Assembly (NCBI GenBank): GCA_003568415.1
Contig: PWXV01000146.1
Coordinates: 1 to 47,541 of the forward strand
Source: Ignavibacteriales bacterium
GTDB lineage: Bacteria; Bacteroidota; Ignavibacteria; T3Sed10-11
Length of the DNA: 47,541 nucleotides
Direction: 5' to 3'
The translations under genes were made by a program, and so were the position numbers. Shown here piece after piece: positions 26,207 to 34,745 of the stretch. Position 1 is the first letter of the stretch; every line of letters begins with the position of its first letter. The notes below the pieces were generated by a model. It had not been told where the DNA came from and searched no databases. It worked only from the letters and a program-made list of their open reading frames with translations.

Positions 26207-27007
26207 ATGATTCTGAATGACGGAACTCTGGTAGTATCCGAATCACCCAAAACTATTGAAGAAATACGAAATGTGCTGGAACAGATTCTCGATACATACT
26301 ATATCGAAAACGGTGTCCCCGATTATGCCAAAATCCGGCTGAGTCAGGAATATAATAAGCTGATAGAAACCGTACGATATCTGCAAATTTTCGATGTATC
26401 GAAGATTGGTAATAAAAGCGATCAGAAAGCTTTTTGGATCAATTTACATAATGTCCTTACTCTGCATGGCATAGTGCATTTTCAAATTAGTCTAACCGTG
26501 TGGGAACGTCCGAATTTTTTTATTTCGACGGAATATAATATCGGAGGCTACCGGTTCAGTTTGTATGATGTTATCCACGGAGTTCTTCGCGGTAATCGTC
26601 AACGCTGGCGGTTCTTCCCGCCGCCATTCAGGGGAAACGATCCGCGCGTCCGGTTTTCACTACAGGAGCTAGATCCGCGAACTCACTTTGCATTACATTC
26701 AGGATCCCGTTCGTGTCCTTCGCTTGCAGTCTATAATCCTGGTCAAATCGATAAAGAACTTGATGGTGCTGCCCGCCGGTTTCTGAACAGCAGCCAGTTC
26801 GTCTATGATGAACAGACTCGAATTCTGACCTGTTCAAAGATTTTTAAATGGTTCGGACGGGACTTCGGCAAAACAAAAACTGACCGGCTTGCATATCTTT
26901 CACAGTTCGTGGATGATACCAAAATAAAAAATACACTGCAAGAAGATGCATCGGCTATTTCAATAAAGTATTTACCGTATGACTGGCATTTAAATTCGCC
27001 TGCGTAG
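26207..27007 (+). CDS. DUF547-domain protein
   Basis: A 266-residue protein matching DUF547: KAFWINLHNVLTLHGIV (~78-94), GGYRFSLYDVIHGVLRGN (~119-136), then DPRTHFALHSGSRSCPSLAVY (~165-185) in shortened form, and a terminal YDWHLN. The conserved Asn, His and SRSCP cysteine suggest an enzyme of papain-like character, but the family's function is unproven. Unlike many members it has no signal peptide. TATAAT at 26196-26201 ends five bases before the ATG, so the transcript may be leaderless. It lies 28 nt before ldhA, probably co-transcribed. Confidence 0.88.
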   Translation: MILNDGTLVVSESPKTIEEIRNVLEQILDTYYIENGVPDYAKIRLSQEYNKLIETVRYLQIFDVSKIGNKSDQKAFWINLHNVLTLHGIVHFQISLTVWERPNFFISTEYNIGGYRFSLYDVIHGVLRGNRQRWRFFPPPFRGNDPRVRFSLQELDPRTHFALHSGSRSCPSLAVYNPGQIDKELDGAARRFLNSSQFVYDEQTRILTCSKIFKWFGRDFGKTKTDRLAYLSQFVDDTKIKNTLQEDASAISIKYLPYDWHLNSPA

Positions 27008-27035
27008 GTATACATAATCAGCACGAGGGGTTACA

Positions 27036-28043
27036 ATGCGCGTAGCAATGTTTAGTACAAAATCGTATGACAAGCATTATTTTGAAACCGTCAATGAAAA
27101 GCAAGGGCACGATATTGCTTTCCTTGAGCCGAGACTGACCCGTCAGTCAACAGTACTTGCTGAAGGATATACCGGAGTATGTGTTTTTGTAAATGATATT
27201 CTTGATGCTGAAATATTACACGATCTTGCAGAAAAAGGTATCATACTCATTGCACTCAGATGCGCGGGATTTAATAATGTTGATATTAAAACTGCACACG
27301 AAGTCGGAATAAAGGTGGTCCGGGTTCCTGCATATTCACCCTATGCTGTAGCCGAACATACTATTGGATTAATGCTTGCTCTAAACAGGAAAATCCATCG
27401 GGCATACGCGCGTGTTCGGGAAGGAAATTTCGCACTCGAGGGTTTGATGGGTTTCGATATGCGGGGGAAAACCGTCGGGGTTATCGGGACAGGTAAAATC
27501 GGACAGTGTGTGTGCGAATTGCTGAACGGTTTCGGGTGCCGTCTGCTTGCGTACGACCCATACCCAAACGAAACCTGTCGGGAGATGGGAGTTAAATATG
27601 TATCACTTCGTGAGCTTTTATCACAGTCAGATATAGTAACACTGCATTGTCCGCTTATGCCCGAAACATATCATATCATTGATGACACCTCACTACGGAT
27701 GATGAAGCAGGGTGTAATGCTCATCAATACCAGCAGAGGCGCTCTCATCGATACACCGGATGTTATCGAGGGGTTGAAGAACGGTAAGATTGGTTATCTC
27801 GGTATCGATGTATATGAGGAAGAAGGGGATTTGTTTTTCGAAGATCTCTCGGATACAGTGATTCAGGACGATGTTTTCTCAAGATTGCTCACATTTCCGA
27901 ATGTAATTATCACCGGCCATCAGGCATTTTTCACGGGAGATGCAATGCAAAGCATTGCCGCAACGACACTGGAGAACATCACTGCTGTTGAAAAAGGTGA
28001 AGATTGTGAAAACGAGGTCACCCTCGAACATATCAAAGATTAA
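27036..28043 (+). CDS. ldhA: D-lactate dehydrogenase (fermentative, LdhA type)
   Basis: A 335-residue D-2-hydroxyacid dehydrogenase closely resembling E. coli LdhA from the first residues ([17 protein letters not shown]) through [29 protein letters not shown] and the NAD motif [10 protein letters not shown] to the C-terminus. Catalytic Arg, Glu and His are in NTSRGALID, the [13 protein letters not shown] region and TGHQAFFT. It reduces pyruvate to D-lactate with NADH, implying a fermentative or microaerobic mode. GAGGGG precedes the ATG. Its stop overlaps by four bases the stop of the convergent ABC permease gene. Confidence 0.95.
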   Translation: MRVAMFSTKSYDKHYFETVNEKQGHDIAFLEPRLTRQSTVLAEGYTGVCVFVNDILDAEILHDLAEKGIILIALRCAGFNNVDIKTAHEVGIKVVRVPAYSPYAVAEHTIGLMLALNRKIHRAYARVREGNFALEGLMGFDMRGKTVGVIGTGKIGQCVCELLNGFGCRLLAYDPYPNETCREMGVKYVSLRELLSQSDIVTLHCPLMPETYHIIDDTSLRMMKQGVMLINTSRGALIDTPDVIEGLKNGKIGYLGIDVYEEEGDLFFEDLSDTVIQDDVFSRLLTFPNVIITGHQAFFTGDAMQSIAATTLENITAVEKGEDCENEVTLEHIKD

Positions 28044-28891
28044 TAATCACTCTGCCTGAACTTCAGATAAGCAAGTAGAAAGAAGAAGATACCCGACAGC
28101 AATGAATAGACAAATGGCATAAAATCAAAACCATTCTCAAACATAGCCCCCGGAATAGTTTGCCGTTCGAAGATGCCCATCATCTGCGCAAGCATCGGCT
28201 GTATCTGCGGCAGCAGATAATGTAAGACCGTAAACACGATCTCGGCACTTTTTGTCTGTAAGAATCCGATCGGGAAATCCTGATACGAATCAATAATATC
28301 CGATAAAATAAAAAGATGCAGATACACGAATATCAACACGACACCTATGCTGCGGGAAATGACTGCAAGGAAAGAAGCCATAGCGTAAACGCACGCAAAT
28401 AAAATTACCCCCAACCCCCACACATAAAAAACTGAAGGATTCCAATATCCCGTCTTTATGGCGACAATGAGAAACATCCCCAGAAAAAAATAGAGTAACG
28501 CAGCCGCGATAGCGGAAACACCTCCGAGATATTTCGAAAACAACAGATGGAGACGGGAGATAGGTTTTGATAAATAAATATCGATGGTTCCCCGTTTGAG
28601 AAATGACGGAATAATCCCTGCGGTTGCGATCATGCCGAAGAGCATCATTCCCATAAGTGAGCCCCCGATGGTAAACAAATATATATATGCCGAAGGATCG
28701 ATAAACCCTTCATTGATCGGTATTGCATTACCGAATAGTATCAGCGTATCGGGATGCCCATCCACATAATCCACCCGCAACCCGAAGAGTACTGCAAGCA
28801 TTATGATGGTTCCGATACCGAGAAAGATCAGCATCGTCACCCGTTTGACAGATTCAAAACCGGTCTTCCACGCTATAGTCAATAACTTCAT
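28040..28891 (-). CDS. ABC-2 type transporter permease
   Basis: A 283-residue membrane protein with about six hydrophobic segments (e.g. [56 protein letters not shown]). The segment [19 protein letters not shown] is typical of ABC-2 permeases of the NosY/GldF-like kind. Its ATG overlaps the stop of the ATPase gene by four bases. Substrate is unknown. Confidence 0.88.
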   Translation of the reverse strand: MKLLTIAWKTGFESVKRVTMLIFLGIGTIIMLAVLFGLRVDYVDGHPDTLILFGNAIPINEGFIDPSAYIYLFTIGGSLMGMMLFGMIATAGIIPSFLKRGTIDIYLSKPISRLHLLFSKYLGGVSAIAAALLYFFLGMFLIVAIKTGYWNPSVFYVWGLGVILFACVYAMASFLAVISRSIGVVLIFVYLHLFILSDIIDSYQDFPIGFLQTKSAEIVFTVLHYLLPQIQPMLAQMMGIFERQTIPGAMFENGFDFMPFVYSLLSGIFFFLLAYLKFRQSDY

Positions 28892-29823
28892 TGAGCCGTT
28901 GTGTCGTTAATAAGGTTAATAAATGAGTCTTCAAGCGTTGATTTGCGCTGCGACATGCTTTTGACGAAGATGCCGTTCGATCGGAGTTTATCGAGCACCT
29001 GATTGACGATTTCTTTATCCGTTGCCGAGATAAATATAATCCCGTTTTCAGTCCGCGCAGAGTTGTCTATTGCCTGAATTTCTTGTATAAGATTCTCATC
29101 GACGTTTCCTTCGCATTGAATCTCATACTCATCTGCGGTGGTGGTAAACTCATCAATCGTACCGCTTTTAATCACTTTTCCCTGCTTTAAAATTGCAACC
29201 CGGTCGGATATGACTTCCACTTCCGATAGCAAATGCGAATTTAAAAAGATGGTCTTTCCCTCATCCCGCAACCGTTTTAAAATATCCCGTATTTCTTTTC
29301 TCCCGACCGGATCGACACCATCGGTTGGTTCATCAAGGAAGAGGAGGTCGGGATCATTGATCAACGCCTGCGCAATACCGATTCGTTGTAACATTCCCTT
29401 TGAATATTTTCGTATTTTCATCTTTCGCCATTTGGTCATATTGACAAGATGAAGCAGGTCATCTATACGTTTATTGAGGGTTGAACGGTCAAGACCGGAT
29501 AACGACCCGAAATATCGTAAAACTCCTTCGCCGGTAAGCTGCAACGGATAGCGGTGGTTTTCCGGCAGAAAGCCTACTTTTTCTTTTACACGGTACTGTG
29601 ATGTCGGTTCACCGAAAAGCGAAGCTTCACCAGAAGTTTTATGTGTGATGCCGAGCAGGATCCGGACAAATGTGGTTTTTCCCGCACCGTTTGGTCCGAG
29701 GAGTCCGAATATTTCTCCATTATGTACCGTGATGGATACATCATCAAGGGCGCGTACTTCGAGGCGTTTGAGTAACCCCGAAGTGAATATCTTTGTTAAG
29801 TAGCGGGTTTCGACTGGCTGCAT
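28888..29823 (-). CDS. ABC transporter ATP-binding protein
   Basis: A 311-residue ATPase with Walker A GPNGAGKTT (~43-51), Q-loop region VGFLPENHRY, a signature in the form YSKGMLQRIGIAQA, Walker B LLFLDEPTDGVDP and the switch histidine in FLNSHLLSEVE. The C-terminal ~85 residues form the regulatory extension common in CcmA/NatA-type ATPases. It pairs with the overlapping permease gene to make a transporter, presumably an exporter; substrate is unknown. Confidence 0.93.
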   Translation of the reverse strand: MQPVETRYLTKIFTSGLLKRLEVRALDDVSITVHNGEIFGLLGPNGAGKTTFVRILLGITHKTSGEASLFGEPTSQYRVKEKVGFLPENHRYPLQLTGEGVLRYFGSLSGLDRSTLNKRIDDLLHLVNMTKWRKMKIRKYSKGMLQRIGIAQALINDPDLLFLDEPTDGVDPVGRKEIRDILKRLRDEGKTIFLNSHLLSEVEVISDRVAILKQGKVIKSGTIDEFTTTADEYEIQCEGNVDENLIQEIQAIDNSARTENGIIFISATDKEIVNQVLDKLRSNGIFVKSMSQRKSTLEDSFINLINDTTAQ

Positions 29824-29934
29824 TTTCTAAGTGGATAATATAAAAATACTTTTTTGAAAATAAATTCACAGAGTAATCAAACTAATAGAAAAAATAATGG
29901 GAATCAAGAAAATGATTGGTTGCGGATAAAATAT

Positions 29935-29987
29935 AAAAAACCCGTCACCTATCCAATATAGCCGAAATACCCGGATAGTGTGACGGG
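29935..29987 (-). terminator. Intrinsic terminator of the 5'-nucleotidase gene
   Basis: On the minus strand, CCCGTCAC-t-CTATCC-type arms (29973-29987 and 29941-29954) form a 14-bp stem with one bulge. A run of six T follows on the minus strand (A-run 29935-29940 on the plus strand). It sits 34 bp beyond the stop of the nucleotidase. Confidence 0.88.
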
Positions 29988-30020
29988 CTGTAAATTCATA
30001 GTAAGTTGACATCTAAGAAA

Positions 30021-31982
30021 TTATTTCATAAGTACCATCCGGCGTACCTTTGAAACAGTTCCGGCGTCGTCGTTTGAAATTGTCAGGCGATACAAATATA
30101 CACCGCTTGAAAGATTTGTTCCGCCGACATTGCCTGTATCGAATTCAACCTGGTGAATACCTGCCGGAAGGTCATCGTTGACAAGTGTAGTTACTTTCTG
30201 TCCGAGCACATTATACACTTCGAGCTTAACGGACGATCGTGTGTCAAGATGATACCGTATTGTGGTTGACGGGTTGAATGGGTTCGGGTAATTTTGTTTA
30301 AGTTCAATCGACGATGGAATTTTATCGTTGATTGGTACACTGACGGGATCGGCAGTGTCAACAATCCTTCCCTCGACATCTTCATAGAGCGATATATCCA
30401 CCGTGTCGATATATTCCCTTAAAACATCGAATTGCACGTATGGTGTTTGTGTTGTATCACCTTCACCAATGAATCCGAGCTGGAGTCCGGATTCGGCAAC
30501 TATTTCGTTGATACCGACCGTATAGCGGGCACCAATCTGAAGTGCTTCACCATTAATTCTGATACTTCCGAAATCTACCCTGTCTTGATCAGGGGGAATG
30601 GACGAGTCATATTCAAATGTAATACCGGAGACCTGGAAGAAATTGCTCGTTCCTCTGTGACTTACAGAATGCTCAAGTGCTCCTGCAAGTGCAAGTCCGG
30701 GTACATCTGCAATTACGAGACGGGCTCCAACTTCACCCCGATCAGGCCGGAATCCCCAGCCGAGTACGCGGTAAATATCTGCCGGTGTGACATTTCCCTC
30801 GAGTATTGATTGGCGGATTACACCTGCGGCTTCAATAGCGACGTCGGTGCCAAGCTTCGCTCGAGTAGCATCGGTTATAAGATTGCCGAGATTTGTTTCT
30901 GCTTTGTCGACATACCCATCGGTTTCACCGAGTCCGTCCATATAAAATGGAATATCGGCCACAACATCCGAATAGGCACCCGGCCATCGTTGTTCTGCCA
31001 TTTGTTTAAAATTATCAACCGCACCGGCTACGACAAGGTCTTCCTCAGGAGCATCAAAAACATTATGCAACGTGTGCGTATGATTTGTAACCTCGTTGTT
31101 CTCAATTGTTACGGTTAATTCACCGAGATTTTCTGTATATGCACCGGCACGAACATACGGAATTGTATTACCTTGTGGACCGGTAATGGTATCATAATAT
31201 GTGCTATGGCTGTGCCCGCCAACTATGATATCAATACCATCATAAAGCTGACCGAGAGCTATCTCGCCGGCATGCCCGACGTGTGTCAATGCAATGACGA
31301 TATCCGCCCCGCGGTTACGCATGTCATCTATCATTGTTTGATATGTATCTTTCGGTTGCAACGATGCAGGATCCATGAGATCGCCTTCCCATAGTGCGTC
31401 GACAACAAGAGGAGCGGGGATAGCAATAGTATTTGTTTCCTCGGTTAAAAATCCGATTATCCCGATTGATAAACCTCCCCGTTCAATGATTGTATCGGGG
31501 CGCACGATGCTTGCAAGACCCGGATGATCTTCGAGGTTTACAAAATTTGCACCGAGAATCGGAGGAAGATTTTCCTGGATGTTCTCATTGCTGAGCACTG
31601 CATAGAGCATGTCAGGCCCGAGGTCGAACTCATGGTTACCGAGTGCAAAAGCATCGAATCCCATTAAATTCGTGACAAAGAAATCTGCATATCCGACGAT
31701 TGGTGCATCGACCGGGTCATATGTTGCACCGAACATTAAATCTCCCGCCCACAGATCTCCGGCGTTGAGCAAAAGAACATTGTCTCCGTTGTCACGCATC
31801 TCGTTAATTAATGCTGCCGCTCTGGCTATACCTCCATAGCGTGCTTCGCCTTCTGCATATGGATAGGGAAGCAGATGCGAGTGGATGTCGTTCATATGTA
31901 AAATGGTTAGGTCGACTGGATCATCGGCATACGCACCGAACGACAAAAGAGCAATAACAAGGAACGTACCAAAATACCTCAT
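30021..31982 (-). CDS. Secreted bifunctional 5'-nucleotidase / 2',3'-cyclic phosphodiesterase (UshA-like) with T9SS domain
   Basis: A 653-residue protein. A signal peptide (~1-19, ending AYA) is followed by a calcineurin-like metallophosphatase domain with HMNDIHSH (~29-36), NAGDLWAGD, GNHEFD, ALTHVGH and GGHSHS, which together supply the two-metal site. The 5'-nucleotidase C-terminal domain (~340-500) contains NLGNLITDATRAK. The final ~85 residues are a type IX-style sorting domain (QNYPNPFNPSTTIRY, VYNVLGQKV, LSSGVYLYRL). It should release phosphate and nucleosides outside the cell or on its surface. AAGGAA precedes the ATG. It ends at a clear terminator and is divergent from the GcvH-like operon. 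Confidence 0.95.
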   Translation of the reverse strand: MRYFGTFLVIALLSFGAYADDPVDLTILHMNDIHSHLLPYPYAEGEARYGGIARAAALINEMRDNGDNVLLLNAGDLWAGDLMFGATYDPVDAPIVGYADFFVTNLMGFDAFALGNHEFDLGPDMLYAVLSNENIQENLPPILGANFVNLEDHPGLASIVRPDTIIERGGLSIGIIGFLTEETNTIAIPAPLVVDALWEGDLMDPASLQPKDTYQTMIDDMRNRGADIVIALTHVGHAGEIALGQLYDGIDIIVGGHSHSTYYDTITGPQGNTIPYVRAGAYTENLGELTVTIENNEVTNHTHTLHNVFDAPEEDLVVAGAVDNFKQMAEQRWPGAYSDVVADIPFYMDGLGETDGYVDKAETNLGNLITDATRAKLGTDVAIEAAGVIRQSILEGNVTPADIYRVLGWGFRPDRGEVGARLVIADVPGLALAGALEHSVSHRGTSNFFQVSGITFEYDSSIPPDQDRVDFGSIRINGEALQIGARYTVGINEIVAESGLQLGFIGEGDTTQTPYVQFDVLREYIDTVDISLYEDVEGRIVDTADPVSVPINDKIPSSIELKQNYPNPFNPSTTIRYHLDTRSSVKLEVYNVLGQKVTTLVNDDLPAGIHQVEFDTGNVGGTNLSSGVYLYRLTISNDDAGTVSKVRRMVLMK

Positions 31983-32431
31983 AGGAAATTCCTTTCCGGT
32001 TATGTTTGGGTTACAGGTTTAGTGAGTAATAAGAATATGTTATGATAGGTTAATTTGCACCCAAGTAATGTATATCTAAGTATTAAAATTTTAAGAAAAA
32101 GTCAATAAATATTTAAAAAACATGAGTGTGTGGAATATCTCAACACCACAGTTGATTTACTCCACACCTACCGTAACCTGTTGATATATAAGCTGTTGTT
32201 GTTGCATCGGTGACAATTTCAACACTGCTTGTTGATTATTTCAGCAACCCGGTTGTATCCAGATACCACATACAATTATCGCTATTACTTTGTAACTGTA
32301 AGAAATCCAATGTGTTACAACAAATAAAAATATTAATTAGATAGTTGGCAGGCCTTTTGCAATATATCTAAAGTGAGAATGAAAAAGAAACCCAAGAAAA
32401 ATAAACCAGCATTACTGAGGAGAAGAGAACA
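31983..32431. promoter_or_regulatory. 449-bp divergent regulatory region
   Basis: This is the only gap above 300 bp. It separates the nucleotidase from the GcvH-like operon and has no convincing reading frame. It holds palindromes TCAAC-N6-GTTGA (32140-32155) and TCAAC-N7-GTTGA (32219-32235), a further GTTGAT half-site at 32180-32185, an inverted repeat TTGTAAC/GTTACAA (32290-32296, 32314-32320), and the sigma-54 promoter at 32346-32361. Relative to a start near 32372, the two TCAAC palindromes centre at about -224 and -145, a normal distance for sigma-54 activator sites. The half adjacent to the nucleotidase is AT-rich, without a clear promoter. Confidence 0.55.
32346..32361 (+). promoter_or_regulatory. 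Sigma-54 (-24/-12) promoter
   Basis: The sequence TTGGCAGGCCTTTTGCAA (32345-32362) matches the sigma-54 consensus TGGCACG-N4-TTGCA with one mismatch. GG (32347-32348) and GC (32359-32360) are separated by exactly ten bases. Transcription would start near 32372, about 60 bp before the first GcvH-like gene. Transcription therefore needs an NtrC-type activator. Confidence 0.8.
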
Positions 32432-33094
32432 ATGGTTGCCATCTTATTTATAGTAACAGTGATAGTATTTCTCGTTATCGATTATGTTATGAGAAAACGA
32501 GAAGCACGTCAGACGGCCGAAGCCGCAGTGCCAGTAGCAGAACCATCGAAAGAAACGCATCCGGCAGCACTGGTTTCGGAGCCGTACTTTCACCCAACAC
32601 ATACCTGGGCGAAGGTAACCGATGACACGGTGACCGTTGGAGTCGATGAGTTTGCACAAAAAGTTTTAGGACGTGTTCAGCGCCTGGATATACCGAAGTT
32701 AGGTTCATATGTACGACAGGGTGAACTTGCCTGGCGATTATTCCACGGCAAACGGGTATTACCGCAAAGTGCACCGGTTGAAGGTGAAATTGTAGCTATT
32801 AACAACGAATTGTTTAATCATCCTGACAAAATAAACAAGTCACCGTATGGTGACGGTTGGATATTGAAAATTAAGCCTGTATCGCTCAGGCAGAATTTAA
32901 AGAACCTCCTTCACGGAGAAACTGCCCGCCGGTGGCTCGAAACGGTACGATCACAGTTTGTTATGCGGTTTGCTGGTGAGGTCGGGCCGGTTTGCCAGGA
33001 TGGCGGTGAGTTGATCGATGGTGTGGGTGAACTTCTGAGCGAAAAAGAATGGGATGAGGTATTACAAGAATATTTTATGGCTGACAATAATTAA
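32432..33094 (+). CDS. Membrane-anchored GcvH-like protein, copy 1
   Basis: A 220-residue protein. Residues ~2-19 form a membrane helix (VAILFIVTVIVFLVIDYV) followed by a basic stretch (RKREARQ) and a short linker. Residues ~50-150 match the glycine-cleavage H-protein fold: HPTHTWAKV, TVGVDEFAQKVLG, APVEGEIVAIN, and SPYGDGWILKIKP. K107 occupies the lipoyl-lysine position, seven residues before APV, but the usual ES-x-K context is replaced by HGKR. A ~70-residue helical tail carries CQDGGELIDGV. GAGGAGA precedes the ATG. No glycine-cleavage partner genes are nearby, so a role in glycine breakdown is unlikely; function is unknown. Confidence 0.8.
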   Translation: MVAILFIVTVIVFLVIDYVMRKREARQTAEAAVPVAEPSKETHPAALVSEPYFHPTHTWAKVTDDTVTVGVDEFAQKVLGRVQRLDIPKLGSYVRQGELAWRLFHGKRVLPQSAPVEGEIVAINNELFNHPDKINKSPYGDGWILKIKPVSLRQNLKNLLHGETARRWLETVRSQFVMRFAGEVGPVCQDGGELIDGVGELLSEKEWDEVLQEYFMADNN

Positions 33095-33137
33095 TTAGAA
33101 AATAAATAAACAGTAAATAATAAAATTAGGTGAGATC

Positions 33138-33815
33138 ATGGTAGCAATATTTGTAGTACTGACGATATTACTCTTTCTGGGAATCGATCTGGTTTACCAA
33201 AGAGTTCAACGCAAAAAAGCAGAAGCAGCCGAACTGCAGCCGGTGTATGCACATAAAGGAGCAATAGACCGGATATTGGTGCCGGAAGGATTATTCTTCC
33301 ATCCGGGCCATACCTGGGCGACCGTGACTGAAGCAGGGCTGGCAAAGGTCGGAATTGATGATTTTGTACGAAAGTTGTTCGGTACGATAGACAGCATTGA
33401 ATTTAAAAAGACAAGCGGAGAAGTTAAGCAGGGTGAACCGCTGTTTGTCATCAAGCAGGGAAATAGAACATTTGAGATGGTAGCTCCGGTTGATGGAGTG
33501 ATTGAAGCAACCAATTCTAAAATTGCTGATGATCCCTCAATCTTGCGTGTCGATACCTATCAGAACGGCTGGCTCGCAGCAATTAAACCGACCAACCTGA
33601 AGAAGAACATCGAGAAATTGAATATTGCCGACTCTGCAAAGGAATGGGCACGGGAAGAAGTTGCCCGGTTGCGAGATTTCTTTGCCGGTGCATCTTTTGA
33701 AAACCGATTAGTGGGACAAACATTACAGGACGGTGGTCCGCCGGTTGAAGGTGTGCTGAACTATATGAGCGATGAAGCCGCTAAAAAGTTCGAAGATGCG
33801 TTTCTCAAAAAGTAA
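33138..33815 (+). CDS. Membrane-anchored GcvH-like protein, copy 2, without lipoyl lysine
   Basis: A 225-residue paralogue of the preceding gene along its whole length: N-terminal membrane helix (VAIFVVLTILLFLGIDLVY), basic stretch, GcvH-like domain (HPGHTWATV, KVGIDDFVRKLFG, VAPVDGVIEATN, NGWLAAIKP) and helical tail with LQDGGPPVEGV. Where H-protein carries lipoyl lysine, seven residues before APV, this protein has N109, so lipoylation there is impossible. The domain therefore probably acts as a structural or binding module. AGGTGA precedes the ATG, 43 bp after the first gene, and a terminator follows. The pair should be expressed together from the sigma-54 promoter. Confidence 0.8.
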   Translation: MVAIFVVLTILLFLGIDLVYQRVQRKKAEAAELQPVYAHKGAIDRILVPEGLFFHPGHTWATVTEAGLAKVGIDDFVRKLFGTIDSIEFKKTSGEVKQGEPLFVIKQGNRTFEMVAPVDGVIEATNSKIADDPSILRVDTYQNGWLAAIKPTNLKKNIEKLNIADSAKEWAREEVARLRDFFAGASFENRLVGQTLQDGGPPVEGVLNYMSDEAAKKFEDAFLKK

Positions 33816-33844
33816 GAATGGTCTGAAAATAGGATATGGTAGAA

Positions 33845-33879
33845 AACCGCCCTGGAATTTTTTACAGGGTGGTTTTTTT
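33845..33879 (+). terminator. Intrinsic terminator after the GcvH-like pair
   Basis: AACCGCCCTG (33845-33854) pairs with CAGGGTGGTT (33865-33874), with one G-U pair and a 10-nt loop, followed by a T-run to 33879. It separates the pair from the lipoprotein gene at 33986. Confidence 0.9.
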
Positions 33880-33985
33880 ATATATAATGTGAGAGGTTGC
33901 ATCTTCGGATTCAAATATTTATCATAAAATCTAAACAAACATACAATACCGGTACAAACGCGGTTTATTCAGGAGATATATCTAT

Positions 33986-34570
33986 TTGAGTGCTCATCGA
34001 ATGAAGTATCCATTATATACTCTATTTATAACCCTATTTTTATTCAGCTGTGCACCACGTGTTGATAGAGCAGTCCCCTGGCCGTTTGAAGAGGATACCT
34101 ATGTATTCATTGAACATCGTCAGGAGGAGGATGGCAGGGTAATTCAGGGAGAATTTCCGGCCGGACCTATGATCGATTTCCCTACTTATATGTTCGACCC
34201 GCATAGCGGTACACTTGCATCTCAGGAGTTTACCTTTGCTATAGATGATGAACTAAAGGTAATATTCGGAAAAAGTACGGCACTTCGGGGAATTGCCGGC
34301 GGAGGTATGACAAGTAAGCTGGAAGGAATACAAAGTTTCCCGTACGAAAGCGAAGATGTTGTGTTGAGAGGAGTCGACGAACACGGAAATGCACATATTT
34401 TATACCGTGATGAACAAATTGTTATCGAGAGCGGTGATCGATGGGAATACTCCACAACGAGGAGAGATACGATCGGCACACTGCGCGACCGTTCGATTGC
34501 CGAATTCACAAAAACGACCCGAATAATAAATTACGGAGTGCTCAAAAAATCTGACATAAGAAAATGGTAA
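33986..34570 (+). CDS. Hypothetical lipoprotein
   Basis: A 194-residue protein. The TTG at 33986 is preferred because AGGAGA lies nine bases upstream; an ATG at 34001 would remove five residues. A hydrophobic stretch ends in the lipobox LFSC, so the mature protein is lipid-anchored. The rest is beta-rich, with no recognised domain; it includes many charged residues and a glycine patch (GIAGGGMTSK). It follows the GcvH-like operon terminator and has no obvious partner gene. Confidence 0.65.
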   Translation: MSAHRMKYPLYTLFITLFLFSCAPRVDRAVPWPFEEDTYVFIEHRQEEDGRVIQGEFPAGPMIDFPTYMFDPHSGTLASQEFTFAIDDELKVIFGKSTALRGIAGGGMTSKLEGIQSFPYESEDVVLRGVDEHGNAHILYRDEQIVIESGDRWEYSTTRRDTIGTLRDRSIAEFTKTTRIINYGVLKKSDIRKW

Positions 34571-34745
34571 TGAATGTATAATGTTTTTTACTGTATCACC
34601 TATCGAAGTACTATATAAAGTTGTACTACCCGCCATTCTCGTTTCAGTAATAACCATCATGCATCTAACGGGTGCACCGCTACGAGATGTGCCGCATAGA
34701 TTAACATAACCTGAGGGTTAGGCGTTTCTCTGAATAATGGGCATT

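Noticed and set aside
34707-34720. Small hairpin TAACC-TGAG-GGTTA as a terminator between convergent genes
   Set aside because: Five base pairs and no T-tract; too weak to call.
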